Program-made: the position numbers and the translations under genes
From: Sphingomonadaceae bacterium
Lineage (GTDB): Bacteria; Pseudomonadota; Alphaproteobacteria; Sphingomonadales; Sphingomonadaceae
NCBI GenBank assembly: GCA_009926135.1
Contig: RFPL01000002.1
Span: 62,001-126,000, forward strand
Direction of reading: 5' to 3'
Length of the DNA stretch: 64,000 nucleotides
In this document: piece by piece, positions 54,647 through 63,538 of the stretch
Layout: each line of letters opens with the position of its first letter
How positions within the stretch are numbered: position 1 is the first letter of the stretch
Notes under the pieces: generated by a model
What the model was told of the DNA's origin: nothing
Seen by the model: the letters and a program-made list of their open reading frames with translations, nothing else
Database searches by the model: none

Positions 54647-55462
54647 TCAGGCTCCGAAAGCGGCGGGATCAAAAGTGCCGCGAAAGCTTTCGGTGGCTGG
54701 TCCGGTCATGGCGATCCGGTCGTCAGCCCCCCAGTTGATTTGCAGGGAACCGCCCGGAAGCCAGACCGTAACCATCCCGCGACCCACCAGCCCGCGCCGC
54801 ATGGCCGCCACTGCTGTCGCGCAGGCACCGGTGCCGCAAGCGCGGGTCTCGCCAACGCCGCGTTCCCACACCCGCAAGCGGATTTCGCTGCGCGACACGA
54901 TGGTCGCAACGTTCACATTGATACGGGCAGGGAATAGCGGGTCGTGTTCTATCAGCGGTCCAAGCCGTTCGAGATCGACTGCGTTGTTGTCCGGTACGAA
55001 GAACACAACGTGCGGATTGCCAACATTGACCGCCGCGGGACTATGCAGATCTTCCCAGCCAGTCGGCATGGTCAGCGTGTCGAGCGCATAGGCCAGTGGG
55101 ATGGCATCCCATTCGAAGCGGGGCACGCCCATATCGACAGCGACACCGCCTGGCACCGGATCGGTCGTCAGCATGCCGCCAAGCGTTTCAATCGATGCCG
55201 GTTGGCCCAGTAGCAGCCCGATTGCCCGGGTAGCATTGCCGCAAGCCTCGACCTCGCTGCCATCAGCATTGAAGATCCGCATTCGCACATCAGCCAGAGT
55301 CGAAGGCTCCAGCTGGATCAGTTGATCGCAGCCGATCCCGGTCTTGCGATCGGCCAGCGCAGCGGCAAGCCGGTTCGTCATCTTGGGAAGACCGCCGTCG
55401 CGCCCATCGAGCACGACAAAGTCGTTGCCCAGGCCATGCATCTTGACGAACGAAACACGCAT
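54647..55462 (-). CDS. dapF: Diaminopimelate epimerase
   Basis: This 271-residue enzyme makes meso-diaminopimelate for lysine and peptidoglycan. The two catalytic cysteines are in EACGNATRAIG and TRACGTGACATAV. MHGLGNDFVVLDGRDGG at the start and ERGVGET are typical. It is the first gene of the dapF-mtaB-ftsY-yciB run. Confidence 0.96.
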   Translation of the reverse strand: MRVSFVKMHGLGNDFVVLDGRDGGLPKMTNRLAAALADRKTGIGCDQLIQLEPSTLADVRMRIFNADGSEVEACGNATRAIGLLLGQPASIETLGGMLTTDPVPGGVAVDMGVPRFEWDAIPLAYALDTLTMPTGWEDLHSPAAVNVGNPHVVFFVPDNNAVDLERLGPLIEHDPLFPARINVNVATIVSRSEIRLRVWERGVGETRACGTGACATAVAAMRRGLVGRGMVTVWLPGGSLQINWGADDRIAMTGPATESFRGTFDPAAFGA

Positions 55463-55500
55463 GTCGCGCGTCTATGCGCTGCGAAGCGGCGCGTCCAGTG

Positions 55501-57123
55501 TCAGGCGCTGCGCGCGCGGCGCGGCTTGACTGGCGTTGCGGCCGCCGCCTTCTCCTTGCGCTCCAGCGCTAGGTGGAGCTGGCGCAATCCGGCCAGCGTT
55601 ACATCCGCGGGCTCAGGGTAACCGTAAAGATAGCCTTGCGCCTTAAGCCCCTCAAACCCGCCGAGCGCCGCGAGCACTTCCTCCGATTCGACACCTTCGG
55701 CCGTCACCGGCATGCCCAGACCCTGCCCGAGCGACACGATCGACTTCACGATCGTGCGGTTTTCCTCGCTGTCGGGCAGACTGGAAATGAAGCTACGATC
55801 AATCTTGATCCGATCAAACGGCAGACTGCGCAGCTGCGCGAGAGAGCTGTAGCCGGTGCCGAAATCGTCGAGGCTGACGCGAATGCCCTGATTCTTCAGA
55901 CTGGTTATCATCGAGCGCACCAGGCCGATATTCTCGTGCAGGCTGCTCTCGGTAATCTCGATCTCCAGCCGGTGCGGCGGGAAGTTCGCCTCGACCAGAA
56001 GCTTGAGTAGTTTCTGGGCAAACCAGGGATCGCGCAGCTGCACCGGGGATATGTTGACCGCCAGGGTCAGTCGGGGATCCCACTCGCGCGCATCACGAAG
56101 CGCCTGGCGAATGACCGATTCGGACAACTCGGCAATCGCGCCGATTTCCTCTGCGACCGGGATAAAGATGTCCGGCCCGACCCGGCCCAGCGAAGGCGAA
56201 ATCCAGCGCGCCAGCATCTCGAACCCGACCAGTTCGCCGGTCGCAAGGTCGATCTGCTTTTCGTAATAGGGCACAAACTCCCCATTACTGACCCCGCGAC
56301 GAATGCCGGCTTCCAGTTCGCTGCGGAAGCGTAGTTCGCTCTCCATGGCCGGGACAAACCAGGCGATGCGGTTACGTCCCTCGCGCTTGGCGTGGAACAT
56401 GGCGATATCGGCCTTGTGCAGCAGGGTCTGAATATCGTCGTTCGCTGCGCTATCGCTGCGTGACAGGCCGAGCGAGACGGTCGCTTCAATCTCCATGCCA
56501 TTCCATTCGACGACCTGGCCGACCTGCTCCACCAGTCTGGCGCAGAGCAGGTCGATCTGATCGGGAAGTCGCGGATCGAACGGGATAATGCAGGCAAATT
56601 CATCGCCGCCGATGCGGGCGACGAGCGATCCAGCCGGCAGCAGACCGCGCAACCGTTCCGCCGCAGCGCGCAGGATCGCGTCGCCAGCCTGGTGGCTGTG
56701 CAGATCGTTGACGTGCTTGAAATTGTCGAGATCAAGCAGGGCGAAGGCCAGGGCACGGCGTTCGGGTCTGATGGCCTCCAGCAGTTTTTCCGCGGCAGCA
56801 TTGACGCTGCGGCGGTTGAGGCAGCCAGTCAGTGGATCAGTCTCGGCCAGTTCGAGCGCCTCGGCCGCAACCTTGCGCGAAACCACGACCTCGCGGGCAA
56901 GCGCCTTAAATCGCCGCCAACCCAGCAGGATCAGCGCGATATTGAGCAGCATGGCGCTGGCCAGGATCTGGTCGGGTCCTTCGCCATGGCCAAAAGTCGC
57001 GCGCAAAACCTTGGGCAGGACCTGCCCGCCAGTCACGACAAACATGATCACGGCAGCCACAGCAGTGGCCCGCGTGATCAGGTCACGCCTGGTTCGTCCG
57101 GTCGATGGCATTAACCCCGCCAT
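55501..57123 (-). CDS. Membrane GGDEF-EAL protein (c-di-GMP turnover)
   Basis: The 540-residue protein has two N-terminal helices (about 18-35 and 53-68), then a GGDEF domain with intact active site (GGDEF at 172-176) but no RxxD inhibitory site in front of it. The EAL domain has its signature as EML (302-304), with the key residues in NISPVQL, EITES, DDFGTG, IKIDRS and AEGVES present. Both activities are possible from the residues seen; which dominates cannot be told. The end is Lys/Arg/Ala-rich. It stands alone, 38 bases from dapF. It could set c-di-GMP levels linked to exopolysaccharide or motility, but nothing here ties it to a target. Confidence 0.93.
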   Translation of the reverse strand: MAGLMPSTGRTRRDLITRATAVAAVIMFVVTGGQVLPKVLRATFGHGEGPDQILASAMLLNIALILLGWRRFKALAREVVVSRKVAAEALELAETDPLTGCLNRRSVNAAAEKLLEAIRPERRALAFALLDLDNFKHVNDLHSHQAGDAILRAAAERLRGLLPAGSLVARIGGDEFACIIPFDPRLPDQIDLLCARLVEQVGQVVEWNGMEIEATVSLGLSRSDSAANDDIQTLLHKADIAMFHAKREGRNRIAWFVPAMESELRFRSELEAGIRRGVSNGEFVPYYEKQIDLATGELVGFEMLARWISPSLGRVGPDIFIPVAEEIGAIAELSESVIRQALRDAREWDPRLTLAVNISPVQLRDPWFAQKLLKLLVEANFPPHRLEIEITESSLHENIGLVRSMITSLKNQGIRVSLDDFGTGYSSLAQLRSLPFDRIKIDRSFISSLPDSEENRTIVKSIVSLGQGLGMPVTAEGVESEEVLAALGGFEGLKAQGYLYGYPEPADVTLAGLRQLHLALERKEKAAAATPVKPRRARSA

Positions 57124-57194
57124 AGTCAGCCCTGCAGCTCCAAGAACATGCAGTGTCCCAGACTATGCTGAAGTTTGGGTTAAAGGCCCCGCTG

Positions 57195-58133
57195 CTACTT
57201 CTTCAAGCCGATCTCCCGCAGTCGCTGCTGCAGGAACTCGTCGGCCGTGATCGGTTCCGGATAGTGGTCCGGGTTCTCCGGCGTGATGCATTGGGGCAAA
57301 GTCCGGATCGGAAAATCGCTGCGCAAGTGCAGGAAAAACGGCATCGAATAGCGACTGAACCTGGCCCGTTCCGGGTTTGGATTGCGTACCCGGTGGATCG
57401 TGGATGGCAGGTAGTGATTGGTGAGCCGTTCCAGCATGTCGCCCACGTTGATAACCATCGCACCTTCCGGTGGTGAGGCGCTGATCCACTCCTTGCCCTG
57501 GAATAGCAGCTCTAGCCCGGCTTCCTCCGCACCCAGCAGCAAGGTGATCAGGTTGATGTCGCCATGGGCCCCGGCGCGGATCGCCTCGCCTTCCAGGTTT
57601 GGGATCGGCGGGTAATGCAGCAGCCGCATGACCGAATTGCCATCCTCGATCCCCTGGTCAAACCAGTTTTCGTCAAGTCCGAGATATAGCGCGATCGCCG
57701 AAAGGATCGTCGCGCCGGCCTCATCGAACTGGCGATACAGCTCGCTGAAGACCTCCTTGAAACCCTGCGGCCGAGCCGGCCAGACATTCGGCGGCATCGA
57801 GGCATCAGCGAGCGGGCTGCCTTCCGGCAGATCGCGCCCAACGTGCCAGAACTCCTTCAGATCGTGATGCTTGGCGTCCTTGGCGATCTCGACCCCGAAC
57901 GGGGTGTAGCCGCGCGCGCCAGCAATGGCGGGGTTGTGGTAGCTGCGCTTTTCATCCTCTGGCAGGGCAAAGAATTCTTCCGACATCTGCCAGGCCCGCT
58001 TGATCAGATCGTGATCAATGCTGAAGTCCTTGACCATGGCAAAGCCGAAAGTCCGGAAACTTTCGCCAATCGCCTGAGCGAATTCTGCCTTGGGCATCGT
58101 CAGCGAGAGGACGGGAAGCGAGGTCAGGGACAT
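57195..58133 (-). CDS. Isopenicillin N synthase-like 2OG-Fe(II) oxygenase
   Basis: The 312-residue non-haem iron oxygenase has the facial triad His/Asp in AHGDINLITLLL, the second His in STIHRVRNP, and the 2-oxoglutarate Arg in RFSRYSMPFFLH. The DIOX_N-type N-terminal domain has SFRTFGFAMVKD and ARGYTPFG. It is of the plant-like IPNS family with unknown bacterial substrates. The ATG giving MSLTSLPVL is chosen; the 26-codon upstream extension overlaps the promoter region of the divergent EVE gene. Confidence 0.88.
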   Translation of the reverse strand: MSLTSLPVLSLTMPKAEFAQAIGESFRTFGFAMVKDFSIDHDLIKRAWQMSEEFFALPEDEKRSYHNPAIAGARGYTPFGVEIAKDAKHHDLKEFWHVGRDLPEGSPLADASMPPNVWPARPQGFKEVFSELYRQFDEAGATILSAIALYLGLDENWFDQGIEDGNSVMRLLHYPPIPNLEGEAIRAGAHGDINLITLLLGAEEAGLELLFQGKEWISASPPEGAMVINVGDMLERLTNHYLPSTIHRVRNPNPERARFSRYSMPFFLHLRSDFPIRTLPQCITPENPDHYPEPITADEFLQQRLREIGLKK

Positions 58134-58197
58134 AGGTGGACGCTTTCGAGATTCTGGGGCAATGGCCGGCGCCATAACCCCTTTCGCGAGTTCTGGC

Positions 58198-58620
58198 ATG
58201 AGCAAAATCAAATCATATTGGCTGATGAAATCGGAGCCCGACGTCTATAGCTGGGACGATCTGGTGGCGGAGGGGGAAGGGACCTGGGACGGGGTTCGCA
58301 ACTATACCGCGCGCAACAATCTGCGGGCCATGCAGCCGGGTGATCAGGTATTCTTCTATCATTCGAACATCGGGGTGGAGATCGTTGCAATCGCTGAGAT
58401 CACTGCGTCCAACATCTCCGATCCAACCGATGATACCGGACGCTGGTCGGCCGTGAAGCTCAAGCCGGTCCGCAAGCTGAAGCGGCCCGTGACGCTCAAG
58501 GAGATCAAGGCCGATCAGGCGCTTGCCGACATGGATTTGCTGACCAAGTTCCGCCTGTCGGTCTCGGCCGTAAAGCCGTCGGAATGGGATCATATCCTCA
58601 AGCTGTCGGGCGACGCCTAA
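58198..58620 (+). CDS. EVE-domain protein
   Basis: The 140-residue single-domain protein begins YWLMKSEPDVYSWDDL and has WDGVRNYTARNNLRAMQPGDQVFFYHSN. This is the classic EVE fold, related to PUA and YTH domains that bind modified nucleobases. In alphaproteobacteria it is a common housekeeping gene of uncertain role. It starts at the ATG after the divergent oxygenase gene, and its stop overlaps the convergent TPP enzyme by 4 bases. Confidence 0.9.
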   Translation: MSKIKSYWLMKSEPDVYSWDDLVAEGEGTWDGVRNYTARNNLRAMQPGDQVFFYHSNIGVEIVAIAEITASNISDPTDDTGRWSAVKLKPVRKLKRPVTLKEIKADQALADMDLLTKFRLSVSAVKPSEWDHILKLSGDA

Positions 58621-60287
58621 CCCTTCGCCTTTGCGCGCAGACCAGACACACTGGCGCCGCCAGCGCTGAGCTGCTCGATATCGATCACCAGGTGCAGCAG
58701 GCGCAGGCCCTGGCGTTCGATCGCTTCGGCCAGGGCAACTTCAAACTCGGCATTGCTTTCGACGCGTGCGGCCCAGCCGCCATAGGCCCGGGCGAGGGCG
58801 GCAAAGTCCGGGTTGTGCAGGGTCGTGCCTGATATGCGTTTGGGGAACTCACGTTCCTGGTGCATCCGGATCGTGCCGTAAGCGCCATTGTCCACCAGCA
58901 CGACCAGGAGGTCGCAGCCGTACTGCACGGCTGTCGCCAGTTCCTGTCCGTTCATGAGGAAATCGCCGTCACCGGCGAGTGCGATCACGGTGCGTTCGGG
59001 GAAGCGCTTTGCGGCGGCGACAGCCGCTGGCACGCCATAGCCCATCGCTCCCGCGGTCGGAGCAAGCTGGGTCGGGAAGCCGTTGTAGTGCCAGAAACGG
59101 TGCCACCAGCCCGAGAAGTTGCCCGCGCCGTTACAGATAATCGCATCGTCCGGCAGCGCCTTGCGCATTGCTGAAACGACCTGGCCCATATCGAGCTTGT
59201 GTCCGTTGGGCTGCGGGGTCGACCATTCCAGCCATTGCTGGTGTGCTTCCGGACCGGCATCAAAGGGGACGATATCGTCATCCCACAGATCGGCTGCTTC
59301 GGCGAATTCAGCCATGTCGGCGCAGATCGCCAGATCGGCTTGATATACCCGGCCGAGCTCTTCCGGATCGGGATGAACGTGGACCAGGGTCTGCCCGGGA
59401 TGTTCCGGCGTGACCAGTGTGTAGCTGTCGGTCGTCGCTTCCCCAAGACGGGCGCCGACCACGAGTACTAAGTCGGCATGCTTGATCCGCTCGACCAGCT
59501 TTGGATTGGGGCCATAACCCAGGTTTCCAGCCCAGGCCGCGCTGGAATTGGGAACGGCATCCTGGCGGCGGAATGCCCCGGCGACGGGCAGGCCGATTCG
59601 TTCGGCGAAACTGGTGAAGTGCTCGCGCGCCTTGGCGTGCCAGCCAGCGCCGCCGACAATCGCAACCGGGGCGCAGGCATCTTCCAGCATTCGCATCAGG
59701 GTGCCCAGCGCATCGGGACAGACGGCCTGGGCCGGACGGGCAATCTGCGTGCGTGGCGCAAGGCCTGCCACTTGTTCGAGCAGCATGTCTTCGGGCAGGG
59801 CAATCACGACGGGGCCGGGCCGACCGGCCACGGCAGTCGCCCAGGCTCGCGCAACGTATTCCGGGATGCGGCGCGGATCATCGATCCGCAGGACAAGTTT
59901 GGCCAAAGGCGCAAACATCGTGCCGAAATCGACTTCCTGAAAGCCTTCGCGGTCTTTCATGCCCCGATCGACGTCACCAATGAACAGCAGCAGCGGCTGC
60001 GAATCTTGAAAGGCTACGTGGGCACCGATGCTGGCATTCGTCGCCCCGGGCCCCCGCGTTACGAAGCAGACTCCCGGTTTGCCGGTCATCGTGCCATCGG
60101 CGCAGGCCATGAAAGCTGCTCCGCCTTCCTGGCGGCAAATCACGGTTTCAATCTGCGGCGTATCATGCAGGGCGTCTAGCACGGCGAGAAAACTCTCACC
60201 CGGGACCGTGAAGATCCGGTCACATCCTTGCTCGATCAGGCAATCGACGAGCAGGCGTCCCCCGGTAATACTGGTTTGTTCAGTCAT
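58617..60287 (-). CDS. Thiamine-diphosphate-dependent enzyme (acetolactate synthase-like)
   Basis: This 556-residue protein of the POX/ALS family has the catalytic Glu in CRQEGGAAFMA (about residue 54), the FAD-like central domain, and the TPP motif GDGDFLMN...VDNGAYGT. A small regulatory subunit (ilvN) is not adjacent, so it is not the main branched-chain ALS locus. Related proteins act on 2-oxo acids such as benzoylformate or sulfopyruvate; the substrate is unknown here. The leader contains a hairpin that would cover the start codon. Confidence 0.88.
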   Translation of the reverse strand: MTEQTSITGGRLLVDCLIEQGCDRIFTVPGESFLAVLDALHDTPQIETVICRQEGGAAFMACADGTMTGKPGVCFVTRGPGATNASIGAHVAFQDSQPLLLFIGDVDRGMKDREGFQEVDFGTMFAPLAKLVLRIDDPRRIPEYVARAWATAVAGRPGPVVIALPEDMLLEQVAGLAPRTQIARPAQAVCPDALGTLMRMLEDACAPVAIVGGAGWHAKAREHFTSFAERIGLPVAGAFRRQDAVPNSSAAWAGNLGYGPNPKLVERIKHADLVLVVGARLGEATTDSYTLVTPEHPGQTLVHVHPDPEELGRVYQADLAICADMAEFAEAADLWDDDIVPFDAGPEAHQQWLEWSTPQPNGHKLDMGQVVSAMRKALPDDAIICNGAGNFSGWWHRFWHYNGFPTQLAPTAGAMGYGVPAAVAAAKRFPERTVIALAGDGDFLMNGQELATAVQYGCDLLVVLVDNGAYGTIRMHQEREFPKRISGTTLHNPDFAALARAYGGWAARVESNAEFEVALAEAIERQGLRLLHLVIDIEQLSAGGASVSGLRAKAKG

Positions 60288-60322
60288 TGCCGCTTTTTAG
60301 CGAGTGCAGGCCGAGGCGGCAA
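60287..60322 (-). promoter_or_regulatory. Possible start-codon-masking hairpin of the TPP enzyme gene
   Basis: On the minus strand TTGCCGC lies 22 bases upstream of its exact complement GCGGCAA, whose last A is the first base of the ATG. The pairing (60316-60322 with 60287-60293) would hide the translation start. It is short and could be chance. Confidence 0.25.
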
Positions 60323-60433
60323 CGCGGTCGAGCCATTTATGACCATCGGGGTGACTGTCCCGGATTGGGAAAGCGCAAAAAGGACAAGGTTACCGAGCTG
60401 GCGCGATGGTGAACGCTTTCTTAAGCCGAGGCT

Positions 60434-60625
60434 ATGAGACGCTCACTGGTCATAACCGACGAAGGCGCCCGCCACCCATTCCTGGCGAGCCTGCCCCCCC
60501 ATGTCCGCCACGGCAGCGAGCCGGTCCGGCGAGGCATTTCGGGGTTGTTTACCCTGCAGGACGTCAAGGAATTCCTGATGGCCTATTGCGCTTGCTTCCT
60601 GGCAGTCACCGCTTTCCTTATCTGA
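60434..60625 (+). CDS. Small hypothetical protein (63 residues)
   Basis: This 63-residue frame begins MRRSLVITDEGARHPFLASLPPH, continues GSEPVRRGISGLFTLQDVKEFL and ends in a hydrophobic helix (AYCACFLAVTAFLI). Its last 8 bases overlap the end of the convergent MFS gene. A close, poorly spaced GAGG precedes the ATG. The amphipathic, non-repetitive composition and good codon use suggest a real gene. I do not recognise a family. Confidence 0.5.
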   Translation: MRRSLVITDEGARHPFLASLPPHVRHGSEPVRRGISGLFTLQDVKEFLMAYCACFLAVTAFLI

Positions 60626-61928
60626 CGGCTGCGGCCTCTTCGGCTGCCACCAGCTTGCGGCCGAGCCAGGCTGAAACCAGGCACATGGCTGCGCCCAGCA
60701 GCAATTGATCGACCATCGGTACGCCTGCTGCGCTCATGCCCAACGCGATGACCGAGCCCAAGACCATCGCGCCGGAATTGACGATATTGTTGGCCGCGAT
60801 GGTCCGAGCCGTTTCCGACTTGTCGACGAAAGTAGTCAGGAAGGCATAGAGCGGCACCACGAACATCCCGCCGGAGATGGCGATGCCCAGCAGGCTCAGC
60901 AGCAACGGAATTGCCAACGGTTCGTTGAGGAACCCGGCGGTATCGAGCAAGCCATCCTGCGGATGGGCATGCCACGTGTGGCAAACCCACCAGAACGCGA
61001 CGACAAACACGGCCATGACGATGACTGACACCGGCGAATAGCGCGCCGAAACAGTGCCGCGCAGCAGCGCGTTGACTGAGAGGGATCCGATCGCCACGCC
61101 AATCGAGAAGATCACCAGGAACAGGCTGGCTACTTCCTTGCTGGCCGAAAGCACGTTCTTGGCCAGCGGCGGGAACTGGATGAACAGCACGGCGCCGATC
61201 GTCCAGAAGAAGCTGATCGCCATGATCGCAAGGAACACGCGCCGATCTTTCATCGTGTGGCGGATCAGCGTCACGGAAGATCGCCAGACATGGAAATCCA
61301 GTGGCTGATCGGCGGTCTGCGGCGGCGCCGGGGGGACGAATTGCGCTGTGCCGTAACCGATCAGAGCGGTCAGAACGACGCCCACAGCAGCCCATTCGAC
61401 CGGGATCCACCCCGCCAGGATCGTGCCGGATAGAATCGCGATATAGGTTCCGGCCTCGACCAGTCCGGTCCCGGCCAGCACTTCGTTTTCGTGAAGGTGC
61501 TGCGGCAGGATGGCATATTTGATCGGGCCGAAGAAAGTTGAATGAACACCCATCGCCAGCAGTGCGAGGAGCATCAATCCGACCGTCAAGGTCTGGCTAA
61601 GGACACCCTGCCAGGCCAGCAACAGGCCCGTTCCCCCAACCAGCATGATCGCGATTTCGGAAGCCTTGACGATCCGGATAATCCGGGCCTTGTCGCGCAT
61701 GTCTGCCAATTGGCCAGCCAGCGCTGAAAGCAGGAAGAACGGCGCAATGAACAGCGCCGAAGCCACTGCGCTGAACAGCCCTTCCGCCGCTTCGGAATTG
61801 TACAGCGTGTAGACGACAAAGAAGACCATCGCATTGCGAAACAGGTTGTCGTTGAATGCGTTGAGCAGCTGCGTCACGAACAGCGGCAGGAAGCGGCGGC
61901 TGCGGATCAAGTGGGTCGAGGTGGTCAT
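60618..61928 (-). CDS. MFS transporter, LplT-like
   Basis: The 436-residue, twelve-helix transporter begins RRFLPLFVTQLLNAFNDNLFRNAM and includes LADMRDKARIIRIVKASEIAIM. This is the pattern of LplT, which flips lysophospholipids across the inner membrane. In many species it is fused to or next to the Aas acyltransferase; here neither is present, so substrate assignment is tentative. The ATG giving MTTSTHLIRS is preferred over an upstream GTG. It is divergent from the phospholipid synthesis gene pgsA, which fits a lipid role. Confidence 0.8.
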   Translation of the reverse strand: MTTSTHLIRSRRFLPLFVTQLLNAFNDNLFRNAMVFFVVYTLYNSEAAEGLFSAVASALFIAPFFLLSALAGQLADMRDKARIIRIVKASEIAIMLVGGTGLLLAWQGVLSQTLTVGLMLLALLAMGVHSTFFGPIKYAILPQHLHENEVLAGTGLVEAGTYIAILSGTILAGWIPVEWAAVGVVLTALIGYGTAQFVPPAPPQTADQPLDFHVWRSSVTLIRHTMKDRRVFLAIMAISFFWTIGAVLFIQFPPLAKNVLSASKEVASLFLVIFSIGVAIGSLSVNALLRGTVSARYSPVSVIVMAVFVVAFWWVCHTWHAHPQDGLLDTAGFLNEPLAIPLLLSLLGIAISGGMFVVPLYAFLTTFVDKSETARTIAANNIVNSGAMVLGSVIALGMSAAGVPMVDQLLLGAAMCLVSAWLGRKLVAAEEAAAVR

Positions 61929-62040
61929 GCGGCCCTTGCAGATATTGCGCTCCACCTCGGCTCTAACGAGAGAAACGCTGCGGACAAGCCTACTTGCGCC
62001 TCTTTTGCACCGACGCGAAGCCCGCTAGGCTCTCCTTGCG

Positions 62041-62634
62041 ATGTGGACTTTGCCTAATATCCTGACGCTTTCGCGGATCGTGGCCTTGCCGCTGCTCGCG
62101 TTCCTGCTGTGGTGGCCTGATTGGCGGTTTGGTTATGGCCTGGCCTTCATCCTCTATGTGCTCATGGGGATTACCGACTATTTCGACGGCTATCTGGCGC
62201 GGACCAGTGGCGCGGTGTCGCGCCTTGGCGTCTTCCTCGACCCGATTGCCGACAAGATCATGGTCGCGACCGTCATCCTTACCCTGACGGCCCAGGGCAT
62301 CCTGCGCGGCCCCTATGTCGGCGATATGCACGTGATTGCTGGTCTGGTCATCCTGGTGCGCGAAATCGCGGTTTCCGGGCTGCGAGAGTTTCTTGGCGGC
62401 CTGCAAGTATCGATGCCGGTCAGTCGGCTCGCCAAATGGAAGACGACCTTCCAACTGGTCTGCCTCGGCGCGTTGATCCTTGGCGTCGCCCTGCCGCAAT
62501 GGACAATGAGCGTGATGGGGCTGACCATCAACTTCCCGCACACCGTCGGACTGACAACCCTCTGGGCGGCGGCGGCCCTGACCGTGATCACGGGGTGGGA
62601 TTATCTGCGGGTCGGTCTCAAACACATGGATTGA
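62041..62634 (+). CDS. pgsA: CDP-diacylglycerol-glycerol-3-phosphate 3-phosphatidyltransferase
   Basis: This 197-residue enzyme of phosphatidylglycerol synthesis has the CDP-alcohol phosphotransferase signature beginning DYFDGYLAR and ending FLDPIADKI. Several membrane helices follow. It converts CDP-diacylglycerol and glycerol-3-phosphate to phosphatidylglycerophosphate at the inner membrane. The ATG is preceded by CTCCTTGCG, with no strong ribosome binding site. It converges on oxyR with a one-base gap. Confidence 0.95.
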   Translation: MWTLPNILTLSRIVALPLLAFLLWWPDWRFGYGLAFILYVLMGITDYFDGYLARTSGAVSRLGVFLDPIADKIMVATVILTLTAQGILRGPYVGDMHVIAGLVILVREIAVSGLREFLGGLQVSMPVSRLAKWKTTFQLVCLGALILGVALPQWTMSVMGLTINFPHTVGLTTLWAAAALTVITGWDYLRVGLKHMD

Positions 62635-62635
62635 G

Positions 62636-63532
62636 CTATCCGGCGCGGAGTTCCTCGGCCAGCAGCCTGAATTCCTCGCCACGCGGACTGTTCTTCCGCC
62701 AGACCAGCGCGATCTCGCGATTGGCGGATTCGCTGCGCAGGGGACGGGCGACGACCTGGGTTCCGTTGAGAATGCCCGCATCCAGCGCCATTTCGGGGAG
62801 CATGGTCAGGCCAAGGCCATTGTCGACCATCTGCACGAGGGTGTGGAGCGATGTGCCGATCATCGTCGCGCTGGCCCGCAGTTCGGGTCGGTTGCAGGCG
62901 GCGAGCGCGTGCTCTTTCAGGCAGTGCCCGTCTTCGAGCAGGAGCAGGCGGTTCTCGTCGATCAGGTCGGCGGTGATTTCCTCGGGCGGATCGCGCGGGT
63001 CGTCCTTGGGAAAGGCGACGTAAAGCGCGTCGAGCTCGATCGTCTCCTTCTCGACCTCGCCAGTCGGGAAGGGCAGGGCCAGCAGCACGCAATCGCTGCG
63101 GCCATGGTGCAGGCTCTCCATCGCCGCCTGGCTGGTTTCCTCGCGCAGGAAAAGCTTCAGCTGCGGACGTTCACGGCGCAGCCGTGGCAACATCCGCGGA
63201 AGCAGGAACGGAGCAATGGTCGGGATGACGCTCATCCGCACTTCGCCCGACAGCGGCTGCCCGGCGCTTTGGACCATATCCGAGAGTTCTTCGGCTTCAC
63301 GCAGTAGCCGATGCGCCTTGGCGACCACGGCGTTGCCGAGCGGCGTAAACCGTACCGCGCGCTTGGTGCGCTCCACCAGCACGACGTCGAGCAAGGTTTC
63401 TAGGTCGCGCAGGCCGGCCGAAAGCGTCGATTGCGAGACAAAGCAGGCATCAGCCGCGCGGCCAAAGTGTCCATGCTCATGCAGGGCAACAAGATACTGC
63501 AACTGCTTGAGTGTGGGTAGGTAGGTTGTCAT
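62636..63532 (-). CDS. oxyR: Hydrogen peroxide-sensing regulator OxyR
   Basis: This 298-residue LysR-type regulator has an N-terminal winged helix (LQYLVALHEHGHFGRAADACFVSQSTLSAGL region) and a C-terminal sensor domain. Cys204 and Cys213 (GHCLKEHALAAC) are 9 apart, the spacing of the disulfide pair Cys199/Cys208 in E. coli OxyR, so peroxide sensing is likely. No katG or ahpC is next to it. The AGGAAG before the ATG overlaps the rnd gene end, so it is probably read through from rnd. Confidence 0.93.
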   Translation of the reverse strand: MTTYLPTLKQLQYLVALHEHGHFGRAADACFVSQSTLSAGLRDLETLLDVVLVERTKRAVRFTPLGNAVVAKAHRLLREAEELSDMVQSAGQPLSGEVRMSVIPTIAPFLLPRMLPRLRRERPQLKLFLREETSQAAMESLHHGRSDCVLLALPFPTGEVEKETIELDALYVAFPKDDPRDPPEEITADLIDENRLLLLEDGHCLKEHALAACNRPELRASATMIGTSLHTLVQMVDNGLGLTMLPEMALDAGILNGTQVVARPLRSESANREIALVWRKNSPRGEEFRLLAEELRAG

Positions 63533-63538
63533 CGCTTC

